64,000 bases of DNA, taken from contig OZ017769.1 of NCBI GenBank assembly GCA_963969345.1, positions 4,642,168 through 4,706,167 of the forward strand, written 5' to 3'. The stretch's first letter is position 1. Every line of letters starts with the position of its first letter. This document shows, one piece after another, positions 35,262-45,882 of this stretch. The position numbers were made by a program, and so were the translations under genes. The notes under the pieces are model-generated. The model saw nothing but the letters and a program-made list of their open reading frames with translations. It made no database searches and had not been told where the DNA came from. This stretch comes from Turbatrix aceti. Lineage: Eukaryota; Nematoda; Chromadorea; Rhabditida; Panagrolaimidae.

Positions 35262-35488
35262 TGACCGCCTTGCAGATCTTGCAAACCATTTCCTGGGTAT
35301 CGATATCCTTGTTGAAGATGGTTGCCGGGTAGCCCACTTGGTACACAGGTAGATATGCCTGGATAGGAACTCATCTGGCAGGTCTGATACAATTGATTTC
35401 CCGGATGGATGATACGCTGACCGCCTTGCAGATCTTGCAAACCATTTCCTGGTTATCGATATCCTTGTTGAAGATGGTTGCCGGGTAG
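35262..35488. repeat. Partial tandem duplication in left arm
   Basis: The block CCGCCTTGCAGATCTTGCAA through GATGGTTGCCGGGTAG at about 35267-35332 recurs at 35411-35488, with one substitution in the GGGTATCG/GGTTATCG part. The second copy lies beyond the arm limit and has no partner on the right, so the right arm has lost it or never had it. Confidence 0.75.
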
Positions 35489-36003
35489 TAGTAGATAAAA
35501 TCTCAAAATCTATCCGTCGTCCAGAGCTATAACGACATCACGTTGTTCTCGGCATTCATAGGAGCCGACAAAAGAAAATAACTTCCAAAAATCTTCACAA
35601 CGAATCAAGTTATCACCTTGCAAGGTAAAACATACCCCTTTTTCACCGTTTTCATACACCGCGCACACAAAAACCCCACACTTAGGGCTGGCACAACTTA
35701 AACGGTAACCCAGGTACTACAACATAAAAAAAGTCCGAAATTTATATCTTCGATACTGGATCCAAAATTCTGGATACAACAAAGCCCATTTTGCACTCAA
35801 GCGCGCGAAAAGAATGTAGAGAACTCTCAGCGCGTGTTTGTCCGTTTGTCTCAAAAAAACCGTTCAGTAATCACGTTCAGTAATCAATGGACTATGACAT
35901 CACTCAGACTCCAGGTGCAATGGAGTCGACCAGATCTTGAGGAAGTAATGCGCGGATGTGCTGACGAGGAATTCGACAGACAAGAAGCCATGCGCCAGCT
36001 AAA

Positions 36004-36864
36004 TTTGTCTCACTATTGTCCCGCAACATGCGAGCGCGCGCTGACACGCTTGTCTCGCTGCACTGTGTGTAAAAAACAGCTACGTCAATTTTTTTTCACG
36101 GGCATCTTTTAATTTTTTCTTTTGTTCTGATAGACTGGCCACATTTTTGCGAGCCGTTTGGTCTTTTTTGTGAAAAAAAATATTCATTTTAGGCTGAATG
36201 ACAAGCATCCAAAAATTGCTTTTCTTGCAACTTTGTCTAAGTCAGTGCATTTGGTAGACATTTATGAATGATTGCATATTTTGCATACAGAAGCAGTACG
36301 GCATAAAGAACGTATTGGAAAACAAAAAACCGGTGAAAGAACGGATCACTTTTGAGAAATCAACGGATTATTGATATTCCCTTATAAAAATGCGCGCACG
36401 CGCCTTGCGTCGGAACGGAAAGTTCAAATTTTTCGTTACGAGAACCTTCGAACTGCTGGTTTTGGTCGTCGTGCGCACATTTTTATAAGGGATATCAATA
36501 ATCCGTTGATTTCTCAAAAGTGATCCGTTCTTTCACCGGTTTTTTGTTTTCCAATACGTTCTTTATGCCGTACTGCTTCTGTATGCAAAATATGCAATCA
36601 TTCATAAATGTCTACCAAATGCACTGACTTAGACAAAGTTGCAAGAAAAGCAATTTTTGGATGCTTGTCATTCAGCCTAAAATGAATATTTTTTTCACAA
36701 AAAAGACCAAACGGCTCGCAAAAATGTGGCCAGTCTATCAGAACAAAAGAAAAAATTAAAAGATGCCCGTGAAAAAAAATTGACGTAGCTGTTTTTTACG
36801 CACGGTGCAGCGAAGCAAGCGTGTCGGCGCGCGCTCGCATGTTGCGGGACAATAGTGAGACAAA
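36004..36864. repeat. Fold-back element inside the palindrome spacer
   Basis: Two arms of about 390 bp (36004-36402 and 36470-36864) are near-perfect reverse complements around a loop of about 67 bp. Anchors are TTTGTCTCACTATTGTCCCG against its complement at 36847-36864, and CGGATTATTGATATTCCCTT against its complement near 36486-36505 with a one-base indel. Its centre (about 36434) differs from that of the outer palindrome (about 36266), so it is an independent insertion. Confidence 0.85.
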
Positions 36865-37005
36865 AAAGCACACTGTGGCGCCGTCTCTCCGCCATTCTTA
36901 ACAAACCAATAGATCGTAAAAGATTTTCATATGTCTTCAACCGATATCTAAAAAAAACTGTAAGATAACTTCGTTTATAATAATTTTATATACCTTTAAT
37001 TCAGG

Positions 37006-37260
37006 CTTCTCAGAGAGGAAATGCAAATAATTCTGGCACCTCCTCCACCGTTGGTGGAAACGATGCAGTTCAAAGACCAACCCCCTACGACAACAACAGG
37101 GTTCGTCCAGGTGAGGCCCATAACAGCTTAGATGATAGAAACTTAGGAAAAAATTATAGACATGCACCGTCCAGGCATTCCTACCTGTGTACCAAGTGGG
37201 CTACCCGGCAACCATCTTCAACAAGGATATCGATACCCAGGAAATGGTTTGCAAGATCTG
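37006..37260 (+). other. Exon-like open segment of unknown origin
   Basis: After a TTTAATTCAG acceptor-like site the sequence stays open and codes for Asn/Ser/Gly-rich text (start ASQRGNANNSGTSSTVGGND). Farther on, all three frames are open, one giving PGN/GLQDLQGGQ repeats that match the local tandem repeat in the left arm. No start codon, terminal exon or family match was found. It may be a captured gene fragment. Confidence 0.3.
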
Positions 37261-38054
37261 CAAGGCGGTCAAGGCGATATTAACGTTTCATACGTCAAAC
37301 CACACCAACGCCTCACAATCACAAATAGAAAAGAAACTACCTACAAAGGTAAAAACTGAAAGCCGGTGGTTCCATTTCGTATGATATAATCTGTTTTTAA
37401 CGTTCTTTTTTCCATTTTTATTGAACGTATCATTTTTTATTTTTTGCACACCTAGAACGCTCGATTTTTATCATAATGGGCAAAAACGCGGTCTCGTGGT
37501 GTAGGGGTTATCACGTCAGTCTAACACACTGAAGGTCGGTGGTTCGATTCCGCCCGAGATCAGCTGTTCCTTTTGCTATTTTTTCAAAAACAGCTATTCT
37601 TACCTGTTTCGCCCCCCGGAATCCCTCTATAAATTTATAATAATTTTATAGCGAGTTTTTGTTTATAATTTTCTTCGAGGTACGTATCCAATGTTTGGTT
37701 CCGTACTCTCGTCTTCGTCATCGTCAAACTCCTTGATATCTTCCAATTCTATGGACTTCTGGGAAACATAGATGAATACCGAACGGTGGCAGCGCAAATA
37801 ATTTTCCGTGGTTTCCTGGAGCCCGGCGTCGACGACAACAATCTTGTTTTGTTTCTCGAGCTTGGCAAAGTTGTGGATGCATTTAAGAAGAGCTTCAGAA
37901 ACCTTCGGTGCGTCGAATTCATAAATGCCGCTCCTCTTCTCCGAAATATATAACAACTCGAAAATCAGCCGAGTCAATCGGTCGAGTTTTGCGAGCGGAA
38001 CGACGAATCCGTAGATGTGGCGTCGGTTGGGTCTGTAGAACACGATGGAGATGT
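37168..38054. repeat. Right arm of large inverted duplication
   Basis: This is the reverse complement of 34479-35365. It holds tRNA-Val copy 2 on the plus strand and most of the FELLY exon on the minus strand. The FELLY exon continues past the arm edge to a splice acceptor, so this arm is the more complete, probably parental, copy. Confidence 0.92.
37490..37562 (+). tRNA. tRNA-Val(AAC), copy 2
   Basis: Same 73-nt sequence as copy 1, in the opposite orientation because it lies in the right arm of the palindrome. It starts GGTCTCGTGGTGTAGG and ends CCCGAGATCA. Confidence 0.95.
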
Positions 38055-38134
38055 AGAGGTCTTTTGGGAACCGGAAAATGTTTGACTTCAAGCTGGCGCG
38101 AGACACCAGAAAACGGAGGTACATCGGGGTTGGC
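37663..38134 (-). pseudogene. Orphan FELLY-domain exon (right palindrome copy)
   Basis: A splice acceptor (CTGTTTTTACAG, complement ending at 38135) is followed by about 157 codons to a stop at 37663-37665. The encoded domain starts PTPMYLRFLVSRASL, contains the FELLY block RLTRLIFELLYISEK and an acidic tail (EFDDDEDESTEP). It aligns with the last exons of the two kinase-like genes at 40.3-44.5 kb, but no kinase exon lies upstream here before the tRNA-Val at 38244. It may be a gene fragment, or the end of a gene whose upstream exons I cannot recognise. Confidence 0.55.
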
Positions 38135-38243
38135 CTGTAAAAACAGTATTGAATTGGGATGGATTCCACATAAAAGGTGGTGCAGTTGACAAAAATTTGG
38201 ATCAATTTAGCAGAATAAAAGTAAAAAATGCAAAAAGAACAGC

Positions 38244-38316
38244 TGATCTCGGGCGGAATCGAACCACCGACCTTCAGTGTGTTAGACTGACGTGATAACC
38301 CCTACACCACGAGACC
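38244..38316 (-). tRNA. tRNA-Val(AAC), copy 3
   Basis: A third identical 73-nt tRNA-Val lies outside the palindrome arms. The immediate 3' flank (GAACAGC) matches that of copy 1, so more than the tRNA itself was duplicated. Confidence 0.95.
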
Positions 38317-39210
38317 GCGTTTTTCAGCCAACTGCGCCTCTTTATAAATGTACTAGCAAATGCACCAAAAAAAAGTTACAAGCTGCTGTTTTGTTTGCAC
38401 TGCTTGTCGTGTTCAGTGATACATTTCAATAATCAGATAATAAATTAAAAATGCATGATCCCGAGCACTGTTTTGCTAACCGTTTGTGCATCAGACTCGG
38501 TAACTGGACCGAATTGAGTGGCGCTCACGCAATGCAGCCCTGGTTTCGGCGGTTTGTACAGTGCACGGAAGGGTATCACATTCATTCATGACAGCTGATG
38601 CGCGAAAGTGAATGAGCACCGCTCGGGTCGGCCTGGCAGTCAATCGCGGGGATGGAAGGAGGACACGACCCCGGGAGACGCGGCGAAGGGGGGTGTTCCG
38701 CAGGGTCATCGCCGCGCCAGTTCAGGGGCAACACGGAGGCCCCCACCGGTCGCGGTCGCTGCATGCGTGATGGAAAAAAAAAAGTGTCGGCGTATCTCAG
38801 GTGTGAAAGTCATTTTCGCCCAATGTATTGCGAAATTAGACGTTTTTTGTAGCGTGCACCTCTGACCTCCCTCCCAAAGAGTCAAAAGCGACTACGGAGA
38901 GGAGTTTGCTCCCAATCTTTGTTACGGAAGAGCCACTGCAGCAGCCAGATGAGGTCGTTGTAATTTATGAGCCCTCGATGCGCTCCCAGCCCGCCGTCGG
39001 CATAGCAAAAGCTCCCGCGGCTGCCTCGTTGCCGCCGACCGCGACCAGGTCCTTCTTTTCTTCGCGTCTTGCGTTATTTTTTTTCCTGAGACAGAAATGA
39101 GTGGTACCCCCTCGTGTCGGCAATGTCCAAGAAAGTCTAACCCACTTACGTGAGCTCTATCTTCTTTCTTCTTTTAGCTTCGGCCCAAAGAAGAAAACTA
39201 TCACGTCAGA
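38317..39210. other. Intergenic region
   Basis: No gene is recognised. GC-rich stretches at 38620-38760 give open frames without family resemblance. A TCTTTCTTCTTTTAG acceptor ending near 39177 precedes the peptide gene. Confidence 0.4.
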
Positions 39211-40052
39211 ATGGGTCACTGCACGGCAGTTTTGGCTGTTGTCTTCGTCGCTGGAATCGTTTTGGCTGCGGCCGCGCAGAACAGAAGCGAGGCTAAAAGG
39301 TCAGTGTTTTGATTTACAAAATTTATTCAAAAGGTAGAAAACAGGTGAAAAATCTTCCAATTTTTTTTTTTTTTTCGAACACGAAAGGTGCCAATTGCTC
39401 GCTTCAACCCATTTAAGATCGTATTCATTTAATTTTTAAACAAACAAATTTGCACCGCGCTGTAGCTTTCATCACCGTTGCTGTCACATCTGGTCATCGT
39501 TATCACCAAAAACGCTGCACGCGTATCGTCGCTCTAATTTACGACTAAATCGCGCCGTTACAAGTTTTATTCGTTTATTCAGAATTTGTTGCGACGACGA
39601 AATTAAGTCGAGTCGCGCGTGGACTTCCGATCAGATCGGAGGCCCGGGTCAGTGCAACAAAAGTTATGTTCGATAAAGACAACAAATCACTGATAGGATA
39701 TAATGACCACCGGGATGTGACAATATACTTGGCACGCCGAGCACGCCAGAAATAGGTGACCTTGCGCACGCACCGTTCATGACACCGGCGAGGACACAAA
39801 ACTTGTCATAAACGATAAAAGCCGAAAACCTCGTGTTCAATTGACTTTTCTTCAGACGCCAGGCAGACGATTACGGGAGCTGGACCGATAAGCAGATCAT
39901 CGAGAGCCTTCTCAAGCGATACCGTTTTCCAGGTTGGTTGGCGTTTATCATTTTTTACGGGGTGTTTTTGATCTTTCATAACCTTCATTGTTTTCATTTT
40001 TTACTGGTTTTATTCGTCGTTAGATTTAATAGGGGTATTGAATAAGCTTTGA
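39211..40052 (+). CDS. Short secreted peptide precursor (candidate neuropeptide)
   Basis: Exons 39211-39299, 39856-39932 and 40024-40052 encode about 64 aa. Residues 1-23 form a clear signal peptide (MGHCTAVLAVVFVAGIVLAA, then AAQ). A dibasic KRR site follows, then a mature region beginning QADDYGSWTDKQIIESLLKR and, after a second KR, YRFPDLIGVLNKL before the stop. Both junctions are in phase (2 and 1) with GT..AG introns of 556 and 91 nt. An upstream acceptor ending near 39177 and an AATAAA near 40121 frame the transcript. The layout is that of a peptide-hormone precursor. There is no C-terminal Gly for amidation, and I recognise no named family. The last exon is short, so it is the least certain part. 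Confidence 0.62.
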
Positions 40053-40211
40053 ATCGCTCTGGATTACACTGGACTTTCTGCAAAAAAAATTCTGCCTCGG
40101 ATCAACGTATTTTAGATTAATAAAACTAATTAATTTTTTGTTAACAAAAAAATTGAAAACATAATTAGAACATTTGTGTGAAAATTTTTTGCGCTGAAAG
40201 AAAAACATATT

Positions 40212-40283
40212 TGCCCCATGCTGGAATCGAACCAGCGGCCTTCTGTTTACGAGACAGACGCTCTGCCACTGAGCCAATGAGGC
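40212..40283 (-). tRNA. tRNA-Thr(CGT)
   Basis: A 72-nt cloverleaf: acceptor GCCTCAT/ATGGGGC (one G-T pair), A box TGGCTCAGTGGCAGAGC, anticodon loop CTCGTAA (anticodon CGT), and T arm GGTTCGATTCC. Confidence 0.95.
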
Positions 40284-40324
40284 ACGTTTTTTGGCCCCCT
40301 GGCAGTTGCTGTGCGATGGAGGTT

Positions 40325-41783
40325 TCATTTATTGTCAAATGCGCTTAAAAGCACCGCATCGCGCTCTAGTTGCCCGAGGTAAGCGTTAAAAAATGTCACA
40401 AATATTCTGGCAGATCTGCCAAAGTTAGCTTCGTCTTCTTCGGCACTGGAGAGTTGCAGTTCGTCGAGAAGGATGAGTTTGTCTTCGGGGCCTTCCACGA
40501 CTTCGAGCAGTCGTCTGACAATGTTTTTCAGTGAGTGGAAGATAATAAGTGCTTCGCCCTCGTATATCTCCTGGTGATAGCAGTAGAGGAGTTCAAAGGG
40601 CACCTGCGTGATGAATTCCAGTTCAGTCACGGGGAATTTGAAAAAGTAGTCCACCTGCCGGTGTAACTCCAGTTCACCGAGGGTCAGCGAGACGACGATG
40701 TACACAAAGTTGTCATTTTCATGTGTCCAGGGGAGGTCTACGACGGGGCGGCGGAGCGGGAGTGTTTCGGTGGGGTGGCCCTACAGAAAAAAATTGTGAG
40801 AGGAATAACCGTTTTTTTTTGTTTGTAAACGAAAACGACAATTTGAAAATTTAGTTCGACAAATTGAACGTGAACATTTTTTCCGCGTTTGTCAACGAAC
40901 ACGAACAAACATCAAAGATTTTTTTACCATTTTACGTGTTTTTTAAAATTACAGTTAAGCAACATTTTTTTTTTGATATTTTTTGTTCGAAAAACTGCGT
41001 TTTTGATTCCATTTCTTTAAAATAGCCGAATTTTGTGATTGATTTTATTCAAATTATTGTTTGAAAAATTTAGCATTTTTTTACATGAACAAAGAAATAT
41101 CCCAAAAATTTTTAATTTCTTTTAAAATGTTTTTTTAAATTTCTTTTAAAATTTTTAAACTTTTTAAAATTTAAAAATTAAATTTTTTATTAAATTTTTT
41201 TTAATTAGTTACTTATGTAATTTTTTTTTTTTTAAATTAAATTTTTTTTAATTCAGAGTCTTGTATTCGCGCACCTACCTCAGGCGACAGCAGCCCATTT
41301 GGCCGGGTTTCCAGGTTCTCCAAACACTCGATCATGTCGCTCTGCGCAGATTTAGGCCCGTCGGGTAACTTCTGTTCTTTCACGGCCCAGGGATACTTAT
41401 TTTTCACGCCGTGCCACATGCTGGCGGGCTTGTAGAACGACGCAACACTCTCCGCAGCCATCGTGTAGAATTCCAAATCCTTGAGTTCCCAGATCAGCAG
41501 TCCAGCGGCAAAGACGTCGTTTTCAGCGATTCTCGAGGGCGGGTAGACTTTGTCCGGGAGCCGGGCCCGTTCGCCGTTGACGTTCACCTTGAGTAGACTC
41601 CTTTGTCGACCCGCGGTGTTGACTGACCCCCTCTTCGTCGGCCAGATCCACTCCCAGACCACGGCGTGTCCCGTTGAAGACCGGTGCGCGAAGAAAGCTG
41701 CCCCAGACCAGGTCGAGTCGCGTGGTAAAATCAGTGGCTGCATTGTAGCTGTCGATGTCGCATTGGTAGACAGGTCCGTACAT
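40325..41783 (-). CDS. Truncated kinase-like protein with C-terminal FELLY domain
   Basis: Proposed exons are 41628-41783, 41279-41587 and 40325-40780, all phase 0, giving 306 aa. Exon 2 has a kinase C-lobe look: VYPPSRIAENDVFAAGLLIW resembles the APE-to-helix F region (PPE...SDVFSFGVLLWE). No N-lobe, P-loop, lysine or HRD motif is present, so it cannot be an active kinase. Exon 3 has the FELLY block (ITQVPFELLYCYHQEIYEGE) shared with the next gene upstream. Intron 1 is only 40 nt with a weak pyrimidine tract, so exon 1 is uncertain; intron 2 carries a MITE-like insert. The start lies about 140 bp after the AATAAA of the upstream pseudokinase, so it may be its tandem duplicate or operon partner. 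Confidence 0.5.
40798..41240. mobile_element. MITE-like insert in kinase-like gene intron
   Basis: GTTTGTAAACGAAAACGAC at the left and GTTTGTCAACGAACACGAAC near 40890 resemble the GTTCG-rich ends of the 2611-3034 family. The rest is A/T low complexity, and the right end is not identifiable. Confidence 0.4.
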
Positions 41784-41921
41784 GCCAACTCTCGTCCTCT
41801 CGTCAGATCCCCGGTCCTAGTCAGATCAGTCTCCAGGCAGGTGCACGCGCGATAGGGGTTCACGGAGGCGACGAATGTTCTCCCACCCCCTCCATGCCCC
41901 CAGAAATCAGTCAAAATCAAC

Positions 41922-41927
41922 TTTATT
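41922..41927 (-). terminator. Poly(A) signal of the pseudokinase gene
   Basis: AATAAA on the minus strand lies about 100 nt after the pseudokinase stop codon (42024-42026) and before the next same-strand gene. Confidence 0.55.
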
Positions 41928-42023
41928 CAAATTTCAAAGCGTTAAAAAGATACTGCTGACGTCGCTTCGTCGCAAAATAACTACCCAGAATCTCTCCGTT
42001 GTCCGTGTTCTGTGATATCCGTG

Positions 42024-44506
42024 TCAGTAGGAGTCAGTGTTGTCGTCGCGCACGTGCCGCGACACCGTCATGCTGCAGACCCGCTGGAAGTCGCCTCTTC
42101 CGTAGCTCAGGCCGACGTCGAATGTCTTCTCGACGGATTCCGCGCCAGTCGCCAGTTGCTTGACGAGCTTCTCAAAGACGTTGGTCAGGTAGAAGACGTC
42201 GAACTCGAAGGCTACCTGTCGGGAGGGCAGGTAGAGGAGCTCGAAAAACATGTGAGGCGAATATTGCATATCGCTGCCCCGGATGTGGAATTCGAAGACG
42301 GATTCGTGCTCCTGTCCCTGCCGGATCGTGATGAACACTTTGTACAAGGCGTTCAGGGTGTAGCGACGGTATTTGTAGTGCTCGAATGTGTCCATCTTTG
42401 GTTTTTGGCCTTCGGGGGTCTGAAAAATCAAAACATGCGATTCCAAATTCCAAAAAAAAATTTTTTGATTCACAACACGTGAAACAGAATACCAATTTTT
42501 TTTTGATTAAAAACACGTGAATCGAAGTTCCAAAAAAATGTTTTTTGTCCCAAAAAAAACTTTTTGAGGCCCCAATAAAAAAACCCAGAGCAAAGTACAC
42601 TTTTTTGGCTTGTCGCAAGGTGACACCCCTGATTCTTTCAAAAAAAGTGGTCAGTCACAGAAAAATTGTATCCGTGTGTACAAATCGAATCATCTGATTG
42701 GGAACGACGACGACGACGACGATGATGACGACGTCGGTCGGCGTGATTCAAATTAAATCAACCAATTAGCGAAACAAAACGAAACCAATTCAGTGAATTT
42801 GAGAACCAAATCCTTCTGACTTTCAAAAAGTGTCGCCGTCGCCGTCGCCAACCTTGAACCGTGGTGCATACGTACTACGTACAAAAGCGTGACTTGCGTG
42901 AAAGCACGTGTCCCCTTCCCCGTTCCCTGTCCCCGATGGACCTTACGTCATGAGCGAGTGCCGGTGGCGGAAGGCAGTCAAAGTCCTGCATGAACTCGAT
43001 GAGAGCCTTCTGAACCGCTCTGCTGTTGTGGAGAGCGCCGTAGAAGACGGGAAACTCGTCGAGGAGCTCCTGAGCCGTCGGTAGCGGTCGTCGGGTGAGC
43101 GTTCGATTGAGGAAAGCCCTGAATCGGTCGAGCAGAAGCCCAGGAATCGCGCTGTACACATCCGGAAATTCGTCCTGGAGTCCTTCAAGGACAAAACTAT
43201 AGCCGCTCTTCATCGATTCAAAAATACAGCCCAAATTGAATTTTGGCATGCTCATGGTGAGCAGCATCAGTCCGGTGAGGAAGACATCCGAGGTCCTATT
43301 CAACCCTGAACAGGGCTCCGGGCAGCAATCGAAGTTATTCCGGTTAATTGACTGGGGTTCGCCGTTGATGGAAAATGCCTTGAGAAATCCATGCCGCGTC
43401 GGATCAACGGTCGCGGACCCAAAATTTGTCAGCCGGACCGTTCCATTTCGCGTGAGGACAACGTTTCGTGGTGAGACCTCGTTGTGGGCAATTCCGAGGC
43501 CCTGGAGGAAGTTGATTCCGTTGAGGACGGAAGCCGTCACGTACTGTGCGACGTTCAAGGGCAGCGGGTAGTAAGCGTCGTTTTCCTTTTCCGGCTGCAG
43601 GATGGTCGCCAACTCGGTGACGGGGTCAGTGTACATCGAGATGAATCGGTTCGAGACTGTGGAGACGTGGGCATGAAGGAGGTTGTTGTGATAGAGTTCG
43701 TGGTGGACAAATAAGTCCATGAATAGGGAACGGGCTGATTTCAGCATCGATTTGTCCGACGATTGAATGACCTAAAAAATGCATAATTGCCTTTTTTTCA
43801 TGTCTAACGGCCAATTTTGTTTTTCAAAATTTTTATCGAGGCGCAAAACGTTTTCGAGCTTGTGAAATTCACATGTTTGGCCCCGGAAACGAAATTACCA
43901 AATTCCTTTTACTGATGCAAATCTAAGAAACTCGCAGGAAATTGAAATTGCTTTATTTTGCACACTGCAATTTCAATTGCCCGGCTACGTGCAGGCATTT
44001 TTTACGATCACACCCATTTTTTTGATCGTAAAAAAGTAACACAATAGAAACGTTATTCATCGATCGTAAAAAAAATCTTAGGCTACCTAAAAAAGTGCAC
44101 AGCGCACTAAAAACTCCAAATACAGCCCCCAACGTTCACTTTTTTTTCGCTTCTGACTCACCATTTCGACGTCAAACTTCTTGACTCTGAAATTGGACGT
44201 CTGCTGGTTATGGGAGCTTTCTGCTTCGATGATACGAATACCCGGGCGCGTTTGATACATTGTCCGGTATTGTTCGTCGCCCGTGCCAAACATGGCCCTG
44301 TGCATGGACTGCGAGCTGAGTTGGGTGACTGACATTGTGTAGCCGTTGATGAGTGCCTCGAGTCTGTCTCCGTTCTTCATGTAACGGTAGCCGGCGAGAG
44401 AAAAGTTCTTATTGGGTCGGGATGGCCGCTCCTGTTCCATGTCGGGCTCGTGGCGACGCTTGTTGCCCCGGCAAGTGCGCGAAAGGAGAATATCATCCAC
44501 CGGCAT
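42024..44506 (-). CDS. Pseudokinase with C-terminal FELLY domain
   Basis: Exons 44162-44506, 42947-43771 and 42024-42419 (all phase 0) encode 521 aa. A TTTTTTCAG acceptor sits 2 nt before the ATG, a strong trans-splice context. Residues about 60-390 form a protein-kinase fold: FRVKKFDVEM carries the beta-3 lysine (K109 or K110). The catalytic loop reads HNEVSPRNVVL (about 211-221) in place of HRDxxxxN, so the catalytic Asp is Glu and Arg is Asn. The magnesium motif reads NFG (about 231-233), not DFG. Catalysis is therefore unlikely; a scaffold or allosteric role, as in STRAD, is an inference. Exon 3 contributes a 132-residue domain with MFFELLYLPSRQVAFEFDVF, shared with the downstream gene and the palindrome exons. 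No named family is recognised. Confidence 0.72.
42702..42731. repeat. GAC microsatellite
   Basis: About nine GAC/GAT units lie in the second intron of the pseudokinase gene. Confidence 0.8.
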
Positions 44507-45857
44507 TTCTGAAAAAATTGGCCTAATCATCTGGTTCTTTTTTTGGAAATTTGCATGCATTCGAAAAATCAAAAATTATGTCAATACGCGCAACACGGAG
44601 TGAGCACGGAGCAAATGGCGTAAACAAATACCCACCGCCGCGGAAAAAAAGGGATATCAAGGCCTGTTTCGAAGTGTTTTGGCGCAACGAATGAATGAAT
44701 CCCGGCCCGCAGCGTGCGCGCAGTCGCAGGGTCCGCTGGCACTCCCCTCCCTCCGCTGTCGACAGCCGCACTCGACGGCTGATGCGAGATTGGTATTGAA
44801 TGCTGCTTCCCGCTTTCCTTTCCTTTTTCTGATCTCGGTCTTTGACAGCCAGCGCGCTCTCGTCCTACCCACCACGCCGTCATCGCCACGGGCTACCCTT
44901 GCACGTTGTCGTTGTCGTTGTCGTCCTGGTGACGAACGAGACCGGAAGTATTTTTCATATCGGGGATTACGCACTATTCTTTTCTTCGAGTGCTCGCAAG
45001 TTTCAACGAATACAGAAAGAACCCTGGCAGGCGTAAAAACTGAGAAATTCCAAAAGACGCGCCGATTTTGGGGGTCCCTGAGCGATGATTCATTCTTTCA
45101 CGACTAATACATCGCACGACTCGCAAAATGAATGAATGGAGAAGAATGAATGTCAAATGATAACGACTCGCAAAATGAGGAGGACACCGCCCCTGGGGGA
45201 GACTGATGTCAACTCGAAATGAACAAGGAAACACGCAGGGTCCGTGCTCGTCCGTCTGCCGCGGCCGCCACCGCGCGCCGTGCAAATACGTAAAATGGTC
45301 GTCAAACATTTCTAAATAAAACAGGCGTACAAAAAGGATGCTGGGCGGTCCGTTGTTCTTCCGGCGGCCAAAAAAATAGAAAAAGATAAAAACGCCATGC
45401 CATTCGGAACACCTGGCGGCAAATATCTGTATGTACATACTTTTTTGGTGAACGAGTCGAGGGAATCATCATCGCAGCCCCGTGCATGATGACAATCAGC
45501 CCCTTTTCACCGTAATAACAGGCAACGGAGAGAGAAAAAGAGAAGGAAAAAAAAGGCGGCGAGAAAGAGAACAGATTTGGTCGGTCGGTCCAAATCCCCC
45601 AAGAATATTATGGGGAAACGGTCTTTTATGTGTGTACGCACGAAAGAACGTCGGCTTGCCATGGTGATGGTCCCAAAAACTGATCGTATCTCCCCCCCTC
45701 CTATTTTGTACGGTGCGATATAAATCGTTTTTTGATACAGGAGACAGGGCAGGGTAGGGTAAGAACTACGACCCCCAGGCACGCGAACAGCAATCACCGG
45801 TCGTCGTAACAACCGAGTACAATAGCGAAGGACCATAAAGGTAATTTATTTCCTTCC

Positions 45858-45882
45858 TCTCTCTCTCTCTCTCTCTCTCTCT
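45858..45882. repeat. (CT)n microsatellite
   Basis: About 12 uninterrupted CT dinucleotides. Confidence 0.9.

Larger units (their letters stand above)
34479..35365. repeat. Left arm of large inverted duplication
   Basis: Positions 34479-35365 are the reverse complement of 37168-38054. Paired coordinates sum to 72533 at three independent anchors (arm end, tRNA-Val, and the GATGGTTGCCGGGTAG block), so the arms have equal length with no net indels. Visible differences are a few substitutions near the outer end. The arm carries a truncated FELLY exon and a tRNA-Val. Confidence 0.92.

Noticed and set aside
36937..37167. Minus-strand open frame beside the right arm
   Set aside because: It opposes the exon-like plus-strand segment and has no start context or family resemblance.
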